DNA from: Pseudomonas sp. UBA4194 | Lineage (GTDB): Bacteria; Pseudomonadota; Gammaproteobacteria; Pseudomonadales; Pseudomonadaceae | Reading direction: 5' to 3' | Assembly (NCBI RefSeq): GCF_002379585.1 | Contig: NZ_DFUE01000019.1 | Location: 116,804 to 163,889 of the forward strand | DNA length: 47,086 bases | Shown: positions 25,299-33,792 of the stretch, piece by piece | Position numbering within the stretch: the first letter of the stretch is position 1 | Layout: each line of letters begins with the position of its first letter | Position numbers and translations under genes: made by a program | The notes under the pieces: model-generated | Database searches by the model: none | Told to the model about the DNA's origin: nothing | The model's input: the letters and a program-made list of their open reading frames with translations, nothing else

Positions 25299-26732
25299 TC
25301 AGCTCTCGCTGGCCACGCTCGACTTGCGGCGCGGTATGCCCAATCGTTGACGACGTTCCCACAGGCACTTGCGGCTCACACCCAATTTGCGCGCCAATTC
25401 GGTCTCGGTCATGTGATCCTGATGCTCGAGCACGAAGTGCTGGAAGTAATCCTCCAGCGACAGGTCTTCGGTCGGATCATGGGCCGTGTTGTTGGCGCCA
25501 TTGTGCTGAGGAGGCAGGCCGATGAAGTCATCGCTGTCTTCCAGGTCGCTGAGCTCGATGTCGATGCCCAGCAGCTCTGCCGAAATCTCCGGCGTTTCAC
25601 TGAGGATTACCGAACGCTCCACGGCGTTCTCCAGTTCGCGTACGTTACCCGGCCATGAATAGTGCCGGATGGCCTGCTCGGCATCGGCGGCAAAGCGCAG
25701 GTCGGTACGGTTGATGCGGGCACTCTGGCGGGCCAGAAACGCCTTGGCGATCTCGTTGACGTCGCTGCCACGTTCCCGCAGGGGCGGCAGCTTGAGCGCG
25801 ATCACGTGCAGACGATAGTAGAGGTCTTCACGGAATTGCCCCAGTTTGGCCAGGCTCTTGAGGTCCCGGTGGGTGGCGGCAATCAGACGTACGTCGACCT
25901 TTTGCGATTGCACCGAGCCGACCCGACGGATTTCGCCTTCCTGAAGTACACGCAGCAGGCGCGCCTGAGCTTCCAGAGGCAGCTCGCCGATCTCATCCAG
26001 GAACAACGTACCGCCATCGGCGGCTTCGACCAGTCCGGCACGGCCGGCGCTGGCGCCAGTAAACGCCCCTTTCTCGTGGCCGAACAGCTCGGACTCGATC
26101 AGCGTTTCCGGAATCGCCGCGCAGTTCACCGAAATCATCGGCGCCTTGGCACGTCGGGACAAGTTATGCAGGGCCCGAGCTACCAGCTCCTTGCCCGTAC
26201 CGGATTCACCCTGGATCAGTACGTTGGAGTCGGTGGGGGCAACCTTGCGGATCTTGCTGTAGAGATCCTGCATGGGCGGGCATGAGCCGATGATGCCGAT
26301 ATCGCCGTTGGCATTGTTCGCGACGGGCTTGTCCAGGCTCGGCTTGCTGGCCGGACGTTCCGGCGCCACGGTGGGGGCGTTCTGCCTATCGCGCAGGATT
26401 CGCGCCGCGGCCTGGAGCATCTCGTCATGGTCGAAGGGCTTGGCGATGTAATCCACGGCGCCCATTTTCATCGAGTCCACCGCCGAGCGCAGGCTGGCGT
26501 AGCTGGTCATGATCAGCACCGGGGTTCCCTCACCCAGCTTGATCAGCTCGGTGCCCGGAGCGCCGGGCAGGCGCAGGTCGCTGACGATGAGGTCGAACGA
26601 CGGAATGCTGAAGCGCTCCTGTGCTTCCTGCACAGAGCCGGCTTCGCTGACCTGATACTGATTCCGTTCAAGCAGGCGACGCAAGGCAGATCGAATAATG
26701 GTTTCGTCTTCGACGATCAAAATATGCGGCAT
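25299..26732 (-). CDS. cbrB: Two-component response regulator CbrB (NtrC family)
   Basis: CbrB activates sigma-54 promoters, chiefly crcZ, and controls carbon/nitrogen balance and catabolite repression. The 477-residue product has an N-terminal receiver domain with the phosphoacceptor Asp at residue 52 (LIVSDLRLPG). The AAA+ domain has Walker A GESGTGKE, the sigma-54-contacting GAFTGA loop and the R-finger region. A Fis-type helix-turn-helix (TETELARKLGVSRKCLWERRQRLG) ends the protein. It follows cbrA by four bases and its main target promoter lies directly downstream. The identification is secure from motifs and context. Confidence 0.97.
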   Translation of the reverse strand: MPHILIVEDETIIRSALRRLLERNQYQVSEAGSVQEAQERFSIPSFDLIVSDLRLPGAPGTELIKLGEGTPVLIMTSYASLRSAVDSMKMGAVDYIAKPFDHDEMLQAAARILRDRQNAPTVAPERPASKPSLDKPVANNANGDIGIIGSCPPMQDLYSKIRKVAPTDSNVLIQGESGTGKELVARALHNLSRRAKAPMISVNCAAIPETLIESELFGHEKGAFTGASAGRAGLVEAADGGTLFLDEIGELPLEAQARLLRVLQEGEIRRVGSVQSQKVDVRLIAATHRDLKSLAKLGQFREDLYYRLHVIALKLPPLRERGSDVNEIAKAFLARQSARINRTDLRFAADAEQAIRHYSWPGNVRELENAVERSVILSETPEISAELLGIDIELSDLEDSDDFIGLPPQHNGANNTAHDPTEDLSLEDYFQHFVLEHQDHMTETELARKLGVSRKCLWERRQRLGIPRRKSSVASES

Positions 26733-26736
26733 TGAT

Positions 26737-29703
26737 TCAGTTCTCTCGACGGTCTCGGTTCACAGCGGACGTCGCTTCGACATGGCGTGGCAGGGTGACT
26801 CGAATTCGGGTGCCGCGCTGGCTTTTGATATCGGCCGGGCTGTCGATGGTGATCTGTCCATAATGCTCTTCAACGATGGAATAGACCAGAGCAAGCCCCA
26901 GTCCGGTTCCCTCGCCCGGATCCTTGGTAGTGAAGAAGGGTTCGAACAGGCGATCCATGATGCTTTTCGGTATTCCGGTGCCTTCGTCCTCGACGATCAG
27001 GTCTACCGTGTGCTCGCCAGCCTCGCTTTTGACCCTCACCGCACTGCCTGCAGGCGATGCATCGCGGGCGTTGGACAGCAGGTTGATCAGTACCTGGGCC
27101 AGGCGCTGCGGGTCGCCCTCGGCCCAGTGGTCGGGATCGCACAGGTTGAAGAACTGTACCTCGAAGTTGCGCCGGTTCAGGGCCAGCAGACCGATGGCAT
27201 CCTGGGCCACCTCGGCCAGGTTCACGGGCTCGTCGCTGTGCTGGTGACTGCCGGCATGGGCGAAGCTCATCAGTGACTGGACAATGCGCGAGACCCGTTT
27301 GGTCTGTTCGAGAATCTGGCTGCTCAACTCGGTGATCTCGGCGTCTTCCTCGCGTTCTTCGCGCAGGTTCTGGGCCAGGCAGGCGATGCCGGTGATCGGG
27401 TTGCCGATCTCATGGGCCACCCCGGCCGCCAATCGGCCAATGCTGGCCAGGCGCTCGGAATGCACCAGTTTGTCCTCCAGCATCTGCGTTTCGGTGAGGT
27501 CTTCGACCAGTACCACCAGGCCGCTGTTACCGGGTGCCAGGGGTTCATCGATGGCGGCCTTGTGCAAGTTCAGCCAGCGAGTCTGGCCGTCCAGCGCCAG
27601 GCGCTGTTTGTGCTGGTGCTCGTCGGGCACATTGATGAAGCCGATCAGCAACGTACGCCATGGCTCGCCGATGGTCATCAGGCGCGAGCCCACCACATGC
27701 TGCGCGCCGATGCCGGTGAGGTCTTCCATGGCCTTGTTCCACATCAGGATCTCTTGGTCCTTGGCCAGCGAGCACACGCCCATCGGCAATTCCTGCAGCG
27801 TCTGGCGATGGTAGCGACGCAGCGCATCGAGCTCGGCGGCAAGGCCGGTCAGACGTGAGTGATAGTCTTCCAGCCGGCTTTCGATGAAGTGGATGTCTTC
27901 GGTGACATAGTTTTCGCTGCCCGATTTATACGGCAGGAAGGTTTCCACCATATCCTGAGCAACACTGGGGCCCATCAGGCCGGACAGGTTGGCCTCGATG
28001 CGATCGCGCAGGCGTCGCAGGGCATAGGGTCGGCGTTCATCAAAGGGCAGATAGAGGTCACGCAGCGCTTGCTCCACCTCGCGTTGCGCAGCCTTGGCGC
28101 CCAGCGGCTTGGCCAGTTGCGTGGCGAACTCCTGGGGCGAGGCCGCGTGCAGCTCGCGTCGCTGTGGCCGGCGGACGTTGTCGACTGCGCAGGCCTCGGC
28201 GGCACTGATTTCTTCCGCGCTTGCCGCGGTGAACAACGAGATCAACGTGAACAGCAGCACGTTGGCGGCCAGCGAGGCGATCGCGGCCATGTGCCAACTG
28301 GTGTCGTCGAGCACGTAGATCATGTTCAACAACGGTATATAGAAGCCCTGCAGATTGCCGATCAGCGGTAGCAGCATGGTGACCATCCACACCACCATGC
28401 CGGCCATCAGCCCGGCGATGAAGCCTCGGCGGTTGGCGGTAGGCCAATACAGCACCGACAGCACCCCCGGCAGAAACTGCAAGGTGGCGACGAAGGCGAC
28501 GATGCCCAGATGCGCCAGGTCCTGCTTGGCGCCCAATATCAGGTAGAAGGCATAACCGGCCATGATGATGGCGACGATCAGCGCCCGCCGTGTCCATTTC
28601 AGCCAGCGGTAGATATTGCCCTCCGCGGGAGGCTGGTACAGCGGCAGCACCAGATGGTTGAGCATCATCCCCGACAGGGCCAACGTAGTGACGATGATCA
28701 GGCCGCTGGAGGCCGACAGGCCGCCGACGTAGGCCAGCAGTGCCAACGGCTTGCTGTTGGCGGCAATGCCGATGCCCAGGGTGAAGAACTCCGGGCTGGT
28801 GGTAGCGCCCAGGCGCAGCCCGGCCCAGAGGATCAGCGGCACCGCCAGGCTCATCAGCAGCAGGAACAGCGGCAGGCCCCAGCTGGCGCTCACCAGCGCC
28901 CGCGGGTTGAGATTCTCGGTGAACACCATGTGGTACATGTGCGGCATGACGATGGCGGAGGCGAAGAACACCAGCAGCAGGGTTCGCCAGGGCCCTTCCT
29001 GCAGGGGCGTGTGCAGGGCCGCCAGCGCCGTCTGGTTCTGCAGCAGCCATTGCTCCAGCTCATGAGGGCCGTCGAATACGCCGTACAGCGCATACAAGCC
29101 GATCCCTCCCAGTGCCAACAGCTTGATCACCGATTCGAAGGCGATGGCGAATACCAGGCCCTCGTGCTTTTCGCGGGTGGCGATATGCCGGGAGCCAAAG
29201 AAAATGGTGAACAGGGTGATCAGCACGCAGAAGCTCAGTGCTACGCGGTACTGTACCGGCTCGTGGGTGAGAATGCCGATGGAGTCGGCCACGGCCTGGA
29301 TCTGCAATGCCAACAGCGGCAGCACCCCCACCAGCATGAACACCGTGGTCAAGGCCCCGGCCCAGGTGCTGCGAAAGCGGAAGGCGAACAGGTCGGCCAG
29401 TGACGACAGTTGATAGGTGCGGGTGACCTTCAGAATGGGGTAGAGCAGCACCGGCGCCAGCAGGAAGGCGCCCGATACCCCCAAGTAGCAGGCCAGGAAG
29501 CCATAGCCGTACTGGTAGGCCAGGCCCACCGTGCCATAGAACGCCCAGGCGCTGGCGTAGACGCCCAGTGACAGGGTATAGGTCAGTGGATGGCGAATGA
29601 TGGCGCGCGGGATCATGCCCCGTTCACTTACCCAGGCCACGGCAAACAGCACCAGCAGGTACGCGGCACTGATCAGGATCATCTGGGTGAGGCTAAAGCT
29701 CAT
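26737..29703 (-). CDS. cbrA: Transporter-linked sensor histidine kinase CbrA
   Basis: CbrA is the membrane sensor kinase for CbrB. The protein of about 988 residues begins with an SSS/SLC5 transporter-like domain of about 13 transmembrane helices (roughly 1-500). A linker and a PAS-like region (around 620-720) precede the kinase. The H-box AAGVAHEIGNPITG places the phosphorylated His near residue 764. The ATPase domain shows INLLSNARDAS, VEDEGTGIP and GTGLGLALVYSIVEEH. Homologues take part in histidine uptake. ATG 29703 is chosen; ATG 29709 and GTG 29712 are in frame. The start lies inside the end of cbrX, suggesting coupled translation. Confidence 0.96.
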   Translation of the reverse strand: MSFSLTQMILISAAYLLVLFAVAWVSERGMIPRAIIRHPLTYTLSLGVYASAWAFYGTVGLAYQYGYGFLACYLGVSGAFLLAPVLLYPILKVTRTYQLSSLADLFAFRFRSTWAGALTTVFMLVGVLPLLALQIQAVADSIGILTHEPVQYRVALSFCVLITLFTIFFGSRHIATREKHEGLVFAIAFESVIKLLALGGIGLYALYGVFDGPHELEQWLLQNQTALAALHTPLQEGPWRTLLLVFFASAIVMPHMYHMVFTENLNPRALVSASWGLPLFLLLMSLAVPLILWAGLRLGATTSPEFFTLGIGIAANSKPLALLAYVGGLSASSGLIIVTTLALSGMMLNHLVLPLYQPPAEGNIYRWLKWTRRALIVAIIMAGYAFYLILGAKQDLAHLGIVAFVATLQFLPGVLSVLYWPTANRRGFIAGLMAGMVVWMVTMLLPLIGNLQGFYIPLLNMIYVLDDTSWHMAAIASLAANVLLFTLISLFTAASAEEISAAEACAVDNVRRPQRRELHAASPQEFATQLAKPLGAKAAQREVEQALRDLYLPFDERRPYALRRLRDRIEANLSGLMGPSVAQDMVETFLPYKSGSENYVTEDIHFIESRLEDYHSRLTGLAAELDALRRYHRQTLQELPMGVCSLAKDQEILMWNKAMEDLTGIGAQHVVGSRLMTIGEPWRTLLIGFINVPDEHQHKQRLALDGQTRWLNLHKAAIDEPLAPGNSGLVVLVEDLTETQMLEDKLVHSERLASIGRLAAGVAHEIGNPITGIACLAQNLREEREEDAEITELSSQILEQTKRVSRIVQSLMSFAHAGSHQHSDEPVNLAEVAQDAIGLLALNRRNFEVQFFNLCDPDHWAEGDPQRLAQVLINLLSNARDASPAGSAVRVKSEAGEHTVDLIVEDEGTGIPKSIMDRLFEPFFTTKDPGEGTGLGLALVYSIVEEHYGQITIDSPADIKSQRGTRIRVTLPRHVEATSAVNRDRREN

Positions 29704-29869
29704 CGGCATCACGCTGGCTCTGCAGGATAAAAGTCACCACGATCAGAATCAGCCAGAGCAGATAAGGGCGGTACCAGGCGCCGGAGGGCTCGATCCACCA
29801 ATCCATGATGGCCGGCGAGAACAGGTAGATCCCCACCACCAGGAGCAGGACCAATCGGTAGATATACAT
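29693..29869 (-). CDS. cbrX: Small membrane protein overlapping cbrA (CbrX-like)
   Basis: This 58-residue frame from ATG 29869 (MYIYRLVLLLVVGIYLFSP) holds two hydrophobic helices (about 5-20 and 35-51) around a short polar turn DWWIEPSGAWY, and ends in QSQRDADEL. It overlaps the cbrA start by 11 bases in another frame. Small two-helix proteins of this sort precede SSS-type transporters and kinases, and a CbrX reading frame at this place has been described in Pseudomonas as affecting cbrA translation (recalled). The longer frame to 29980 adds unrelated residues. The gene is easily missed because of its size. Confidence 0.75.
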   Translation of the reverse strand: MYIYRLVLLLVVGIYLFSPAIMDWWIEPSGAWYRPYLLWLILIVVTFILQSQRDADEL

Positions 29870-30048
29870 GCTGGCCTCGGCAGTGGATGGGCGGGTGCGC
29901 ACAAACGGTGCGGCGATGGTAGCGGATCGGCACGCGGGTGCGAAGGGGAGTCGTACAAGGTGACGCCGGACCGGCGCCATCGCGCGCTCTCAAGGATCGC
30001 GCAGGGCTTGCGCGCAAGGCAGCGATCGGTCGGCACAGCCCTCGAGCC

Positions 30049-30939
30049 TTATGCCTTGATCTGCGCCTCGGCCAATGTCCGCACCCTGGCAATCGCGCCA
30101 CTGTCCCAATGCGCGACCGCCCATTCCAGGACATCCGCCACGCTACCCTTGGCCAGGCCAGCCTGGGGTGCCTGCCCCAGCGCCCGCAGTGCCCGCACCA
30201 GCAACGGTGCCGCCTGGTCCGGGTCCAGCGGTGGCGAGCGGTAACGCTTGCCCAGCTTGTTGCCATCTGGCTGGATAATCAACGGCACATGCAGATAACG
30301 CGGCTGCGGCAAGCCCAGCAATTCCTGCAAATACAGATGGCGCGGCGTGGAGTCCAGCAGGTCGGCACCGCGCACGATATCGGTCACCTCCTGCCAGGCG
30401 TCGTCCAGCACCACCGCCAACTGATAGGCATACAGCCCGTCACGCCGACGAATCACGAAATCACCGGACTCACGCCCCAGGTGCTGCTCGAACAGCCCCT
30501 GCACCCGGTCTTCGAAGCGATAGACCAGTTCCGGCACGCGCACCCGTATCGCAGCATCCTCGGTCCCATGCCCGGCATTGCGACACGTACCTGGATAGAT
30601 ACCGTTGAACGGCTCCAGTTGCTTGCGCGAACAGATGCAGGCATACGCCAGCCCTTGGCTCAGCAGGCGGTCGATGACCTGTTGATAGGCAGCGTGCCGT
30701 TGGCTCTGGTACACCACCTCGCCGTCCCATTCCAGGCCATAGCCGTGCAGGGTCTCCAGGATAGCGGCCGGTGCGCCGGGCATTTCCCGCGGCGGGTCCA
30801 GGTCCTCCATTCGCACTCGCCAGTGGCCACCGGCAGCGCGTGCGTCCAGATAGGAGGCGAGGGCGGCCACCAGCGAGCCGAAGTGCAGGAAGCCACTGGG
30901 CGTAGGGGCGAAACGACCGATATAGGAGGGGGTTTGCAT
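30049..30939 (-). CDS. gluQ: Glutamyl-Q tRNA(Asp) synthetase
   Basis: GluQ activates glutamate and attaches it to queuosine at position 34 of tRNA-Asp rather than to a tRNA 3' end. The 296-residue product is a class I catalytic core without an anticodon-binding domain, as expected. It shows the HIGH-like FAPTPSGFLHFGS, the zinc-ligand region YACICSRKQLEPFNGIYPGT with CRNAG after it, and the KMSKS-like GNKLGKRYRSP. dksA ends 62 bases upstream on the same strand, the conserved dksA-gluQ pairing, although an intrinsic terminator lies between them. Confidence 0.96.
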   Translation of the reverse strand: MQTPSYIGRFAPTPSGFLHFGSLVAALASYLDARAAGGHWRVRMEDLDPPREMPGAPAAILETLHGYGLEWDGEVVYQSQRHAAYQQVIDRLLSQGLAYACICSRKQLEPFNGIYPGTCRNAGHGTEDAAIRVRVPELVYRFEDRVQGLFEQHLGRESGDFVIRRRDGLYAYQLAVVLDDAWQEVTDIVRGADLLDSTPRHLYLQELLGLPQPRYLHVPLIIQPDGNKLGKRYRSPPLDPDQAAPLLVRALRALGQAPQAGLAKGSVADVLEWAVAHWDSGAIARVRTLAEAQIKA

Positions 30940-30959
30940 AGGAGGATTCTACGGGCAAT

Positions 30960-30990
30960 ACGAAAGCAAAGGGGCGCCTGAGCGCCCCTT
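30960..30990 (-). terminator. Terminator between dksA and gluQ
   Basis: On the minus strand GGGGCGC-TCAG-GCGCCCC (30987-30970) is followed by TTTGCTTT, ten or so bases after the dksA stop. In E. coli a terminator also sits between dksA and gluQ and limits gluQ expression. Confidence 0.85.
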
Positions 30991-31000
30991 TGCCGACAGG

Positions 31001-31444
31001 TCATTTGCCGACCTGTTTTTCCTTGATTTCAGCCAAGGTCTTACAGTCGATGCACAGGTCGGCGGTAGGGCGCGCCTCGAGGCGGCGGATGCCGATCTCG
31101 ATGCCGCAGGATTCGCACCAGCCGTACTCTTCGTCTTCGATCAATTGCAGGGTCTTGTCGATCTTCTTGATCAGTTTGCGCTCGCGATCACGGGCACGCA
31201 GTTCGAGGCTGAACTCTTCTTCCTGGCTGGCACGGTCGGCCGGGTCGGGGAAGTTTGCAGCCTCATCCTTCATGTGGTCTACGGTACGATCCACTTCCTG
31301 CATCAAGTCCTGTTTCCACTTGTTCAGGATCTTGGTGAAGTGAGCTCGCATCGGCGCGCCCATGTACTCCTCGCCCTTCGTCGGAACGTAGGGAGCGAAG
31401 CCAGAAAAGTTGCCAGTACTTTGTTGCTTTTCATTGGTGGGCAT
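31001..31444 (-). CDS. dksA: RNA polymerase-binding transcription factor DksA
   Basis: DksA enters the RNA polymerase secondary channel and acts with ppGpp to repress stable-RNA promoters and activate biosynthetic ones. The 147-residue product starts at ATG 31444 (MPTNEKQQSTGNFSG). The coiled-coil tip carries the DPADRA (DxxDxA) motif. The C-terminal zinc finger has four cysteines, in WCESCGIE and LCIDCKTL, so this is the zinc-dependent form and not DksA2. The frame extending to 31690 is not supported. Confidence 0.97.
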   Translation of the reverse strand: MPTNEKQQSTGNFSGFAPYVPTKGEEYMGAPMRAHFTKILNKWKQDLMQEVDRTVDHMKDEAANFPDPADRASQEEEFSLELRARDRERKLIKKIDKTLQLIEDEEYGWCESCGIEIGIRRLEARPTADLCIDCKTLAEIKEKQVGK

Positions 31445-31688
31445 GAAATTGACCGCCTCTCGCTCTACTAATCCATTGCGCAGGATGCTCCATCTCCGAC
31501 ACCCGCCGGCCCTGCGACTGCAAGCCGGCGAACTTACCAGATCGAATCGGGGCGCGCTACTCCCGGTTGTCGTGGCTGGGCAAGGGGTGTCGTCGCTGTA
31601 ACGTGGTTGATATCGATCTTGGCTTTTCGGAAACGTTCGCCGCAAAGGTTGCGTAGAATCGGCTTTTTTTTCGCAGCAAGGATCTTCC

Positions 31689-32864
31689 ATGGCCCAGCCC
31701 TACAGTGCGCGCAGTCGCGCCATCGAACCCTTTCACGTGATGGCACTGTTGGCCCGGGCCAACGAGTTGCAAGCGGCAGGCCACGATGTCATCCACCTGG
31801 AAATCGGCGAGCCGGACTTCACCACCGCAGCCCCTATCGTGGCGGCAGGCCAGGCCGCGCTGGCCTCGGGTCATACCCGCTACACGGCGGCCCGCGGGTT
31901 GCCGGCATTGCGCGAAGCCATCTCCGGGTTTTATGAACAGCGTTACGGATTGGCCATCGACCCGCGGCGTATCCTGATCACGCCGGGCGGTTCAGGCGCC
32001 TTGCTGCTGGCCACCAGCCTGTTGGTCGATCCCGGCAAGCACTGGCTGCTGGCCGATCCGGGCTATCCCTGCAACCGGCACTTTCTACGCCTGGTGGAAG
32101 GGGCCGCGCAACTGGTGCCCGTGGGGCCGGAGGTGCGTTACCAGCTCAATGCCGATCTTGTCGCTCGGCATTGGGACAAGGACAGTGTCGGTGCCTTGGT
32201 GGCGTCGCCGGCCAACCCCACCGGCACGCTACTGAGCCGAGAAGAACTGGCCTCGTTGAGCGCTGAAATAAAAGCCCGCAATGGCCACCTCGTGGTCGAC
32301 GAGATCTATCACGGGCTCACCTACGGCTGCGACGCCACCAGCGTGCTGGAAGTCGATGACGATGCCTTTGTCCTCAATAGTTTTTCCAAGTATTTCGGCA
32401 TGACCGGCTGGCGCCTGGGCTGGCTGGTAGCGCCCATCGATGCCGTCGCTGATCTCGAAAAGCTGGCACAGAACCTCTACATCAGTGCGCCAAGCATGGC
32501 CCAACATGCCGCGCTGGCCTGTTTCGAACCGGACACGCTGAACATCCTCGAGCAGCGCCGTGCCGAATTCGGTCGTCGCCGGGACTATTTATTGCCGGCG
32601 CTCAGGGCGCTTGGCTTCGGCATCGCAGTCGAGCCCGAGGGCGCGTTCTACCTGTATGCCGATATCAGCGCATTCGGCGGTGATGCCTTCGAGTTCTGCC
32701 GCTTCTTTCTGGAAACACAACACGTGGCCTTCACCCCGGGGCTGGACTTCGGTCGTCATCAAGCCACCCACCATGTGCGCTTTGCCTATACCCAGAGCCT
32801 GCCGCGCCTGGAGCAGGCAGTGGCCCGCATCGCCCGTGGCCTGCAAGCGTGGCAGGCGCAATGA
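31689..32864 (+). CDS. PLP-dependent class I/II aminotransferase
   Basis: This 391-residue fold-type I aminotransferase starts at ATG 31689. Visible motifs are the N-terminal IHLEIGEPDFTT, the cofactor-binding ASPANPTGTLLS and VDEIYHG, and the Schiff-base lysine in NSFSKYFGMTGWRLGW. The sequence does not fix the substrate; aspartate/aromatic, alanine or branched-chain types share these motifs. A -10-like TAGAAT (31654-31659) lies just upstream. sfsA follows with a four-base ATGA overlap, so the two form an operon divergent from dksA. Confidence 0.88.
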   Translation: MAQPYSARSRAIEPFHVMALLARANELQAAGHDVIHLEIGEPDFTTAAPIVAAGQAALASGHTRYTAARGLPALREAISGFYEQRYGLAIDPRRILITPGGSGALLLATSLLVDPGKHWLLADPGYPCNRHFLRLVEGAAQLVPVGPEVRYQLNADLVARHWDKDSVGALVASPANPTGTLLSREELASLSAEIKARNGHLVVDEIYHGLTYGCDATSVLEVDDDAFVLNSFSKYFGMTGWRLGWLVAPIDAVADLEKLAQNLYISAPSMAQHAALACFEPDTLNILEQRRAEFGRRRDYLLPALRALGFGIAVEPEGAFYLYADISAFGGDAFEFCRFFLETQHVAFTPGLDFGRHQATHHVRFAYTQSLPRLEQAVARIARGLQAWQAQ

Positions 32865-33574
32865 TCTTCACGCCGGCCCTGGAACAGGGGCGTCTGATCA
32901 AGCGTTACAAGCGCTTCCTGGCCGATATCCAGCTGGACAGCGGCGAGCTGCTGACCATCCACTGTCCCAATACCGGCTCCATGCACAATTGCATGCTGCC
33001 TGGAGGGCGTGTCTGGTTCAGTCGGTCCAACGACCCCAAACGTAAGTTGCCGGGCACGTGGGAAATCAGTGAAACCCCGCAGGGGCGGCTGGCATGTGTG
33101 AACACCGGGCGCGCCAACGCCCTGGTCGAGGAAGCGTTGCGCGCCGGCCGAATCCCCGAGCTTGCTGGCTTCACGGCACTCAAACGCGAAGTGCCCTATG
33201 GCGAGGAAAGCAGCCGGATCGATTTTCGTCTTGATTACCCTGAAGGCCAGGCTTTCGTAGAGGTCAAGAGCGTGACCCTGGGTTTTGAAGACTCCCGTAT
33301 CGCAGCCTTTCCCGATGCCGTTACCCAGCGTGGCGCCAAGCACCTGCGGGAACTGGCAGGCTTGGCGCGACGCGGGGTCAGGGCGGTGCAGCTGTACTGC
33401 GTGAATCTGACTGGCATCGACGCCGTGCGCCCCGCCGAAGAAATCGACGCCCGCTACGCCGAGGCGTTGCGTCAGGCAGTGGCCGAGGGTGTCGAGGTGC
33501 TGGCCTACGGCGTGCATCTGGATGCCGGGCAGGTGTATATCGATCGCCGGCTGCACGTTCACTTGGCACGGTGA
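32861..33574 (+). CDS. sfsA: SfsA family protein
   Basis: This 237-residue product starts at ATG 32861, overlapping the aminotransferase stop. It shows the N-terminal OB-like DNA-binding region (CPNTGSMHNCMLPGGRVW) and the nuclease-like core IDFRL, AFVEVKSVTL with DAVTQRGAKHLREL after it. SfsA was named for stimulating sugar fermentation in E. coli, but its fold suggests a nucleic-acid enzyme and its role is unresolved. Its length is usual for the family. Confidence 0.93.
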   Translation: MIFTPALEQGRLIKRYKRFLADIQLDSGELLTIHCPNTGSMHNCMLPGGRVWFSRSNDPKRKLPGTWEISETPQGRLACVNTGRANALVEEALRAGRIPELAGFTALKREVPYGEESSRIDFRLDYPEGQAFVEVKSVTLGFEDSRIAAFPDAVTQRGAKHLRELAGLARRGVRAVQLYCVNLTGIDAVRPAEEIDARYAEALRQAVAEGVEVLAYGVHLDAGQVYIDRRLHVHLAR

Positions 33575-33601
33575 GGCGGTGGGCAGGGCTTTTGCGCAGG
33601 C

Positions 33602-33712
33602 AAAAAAAGACCCGGCAAAAAGCCGGGTCAATAACCGTGATTAGCCTGATGAGGAGATAATCTGAGAGTCCGAACCAAGGGCCTTTCAGTTATCACCAGT
33701 CTCGCGACTGGA
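33602..33712 (-). ncRNA. prrF: PrrF iron-responsive small RNA (single copy)
   Basis: On the minus strand the region reads from the 5' hairpin CCAGTCGCGAGACTGG (33711-33696) through the PrrF core CTCAGATTATCTCC and ATCAGGCTAATCACGG to a terminator GACCCGGC-TTTTT-GCCGGGTC followed by seven T residues (to 33602). The core is nearly identical to P. aeruginosa PrrF1/PrrF2 as I remember them, and cbpA is its neighbour there too. PrrF represses mRNAs of iron-containing proteins when iron is scarce, with Hfq. Only one copy is present here, against tandem copies in P. aeruginosa. Length is about 110 bases. Confidence 0.92.
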
Positions 33713-33757
33713 TGTGATAATCATAACGATTCTCATTTCAGAGTCAAGCGTTCAATC
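33713..33757 (-). promoter_or_regulatory. PrrF promoter with Fur box
   Basis: On the minus strand TTGACT (about 33747-33742) and TATGAT (about 33725-33720) are separated by 16 bases. Between and across them lies AATGAGAATCGTTATGATTA, matching the Fur consensus at about 15 of 19 positions in the best register (33716-33734). Iron-loaded Fur would cover the -10 region. Confidence 0.82.
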
Positions 33758-33792
33758 GTTTTATTTCTATCGGGCCGATAGAGCGAGCAAGG

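Noticed and set aside
31445..31688. Possible small gene between dksA and the aminotransferase
   Set aside because: Short frames there lack ribosome binding sites and match no recognised family; the interval is a divergent promoter region.
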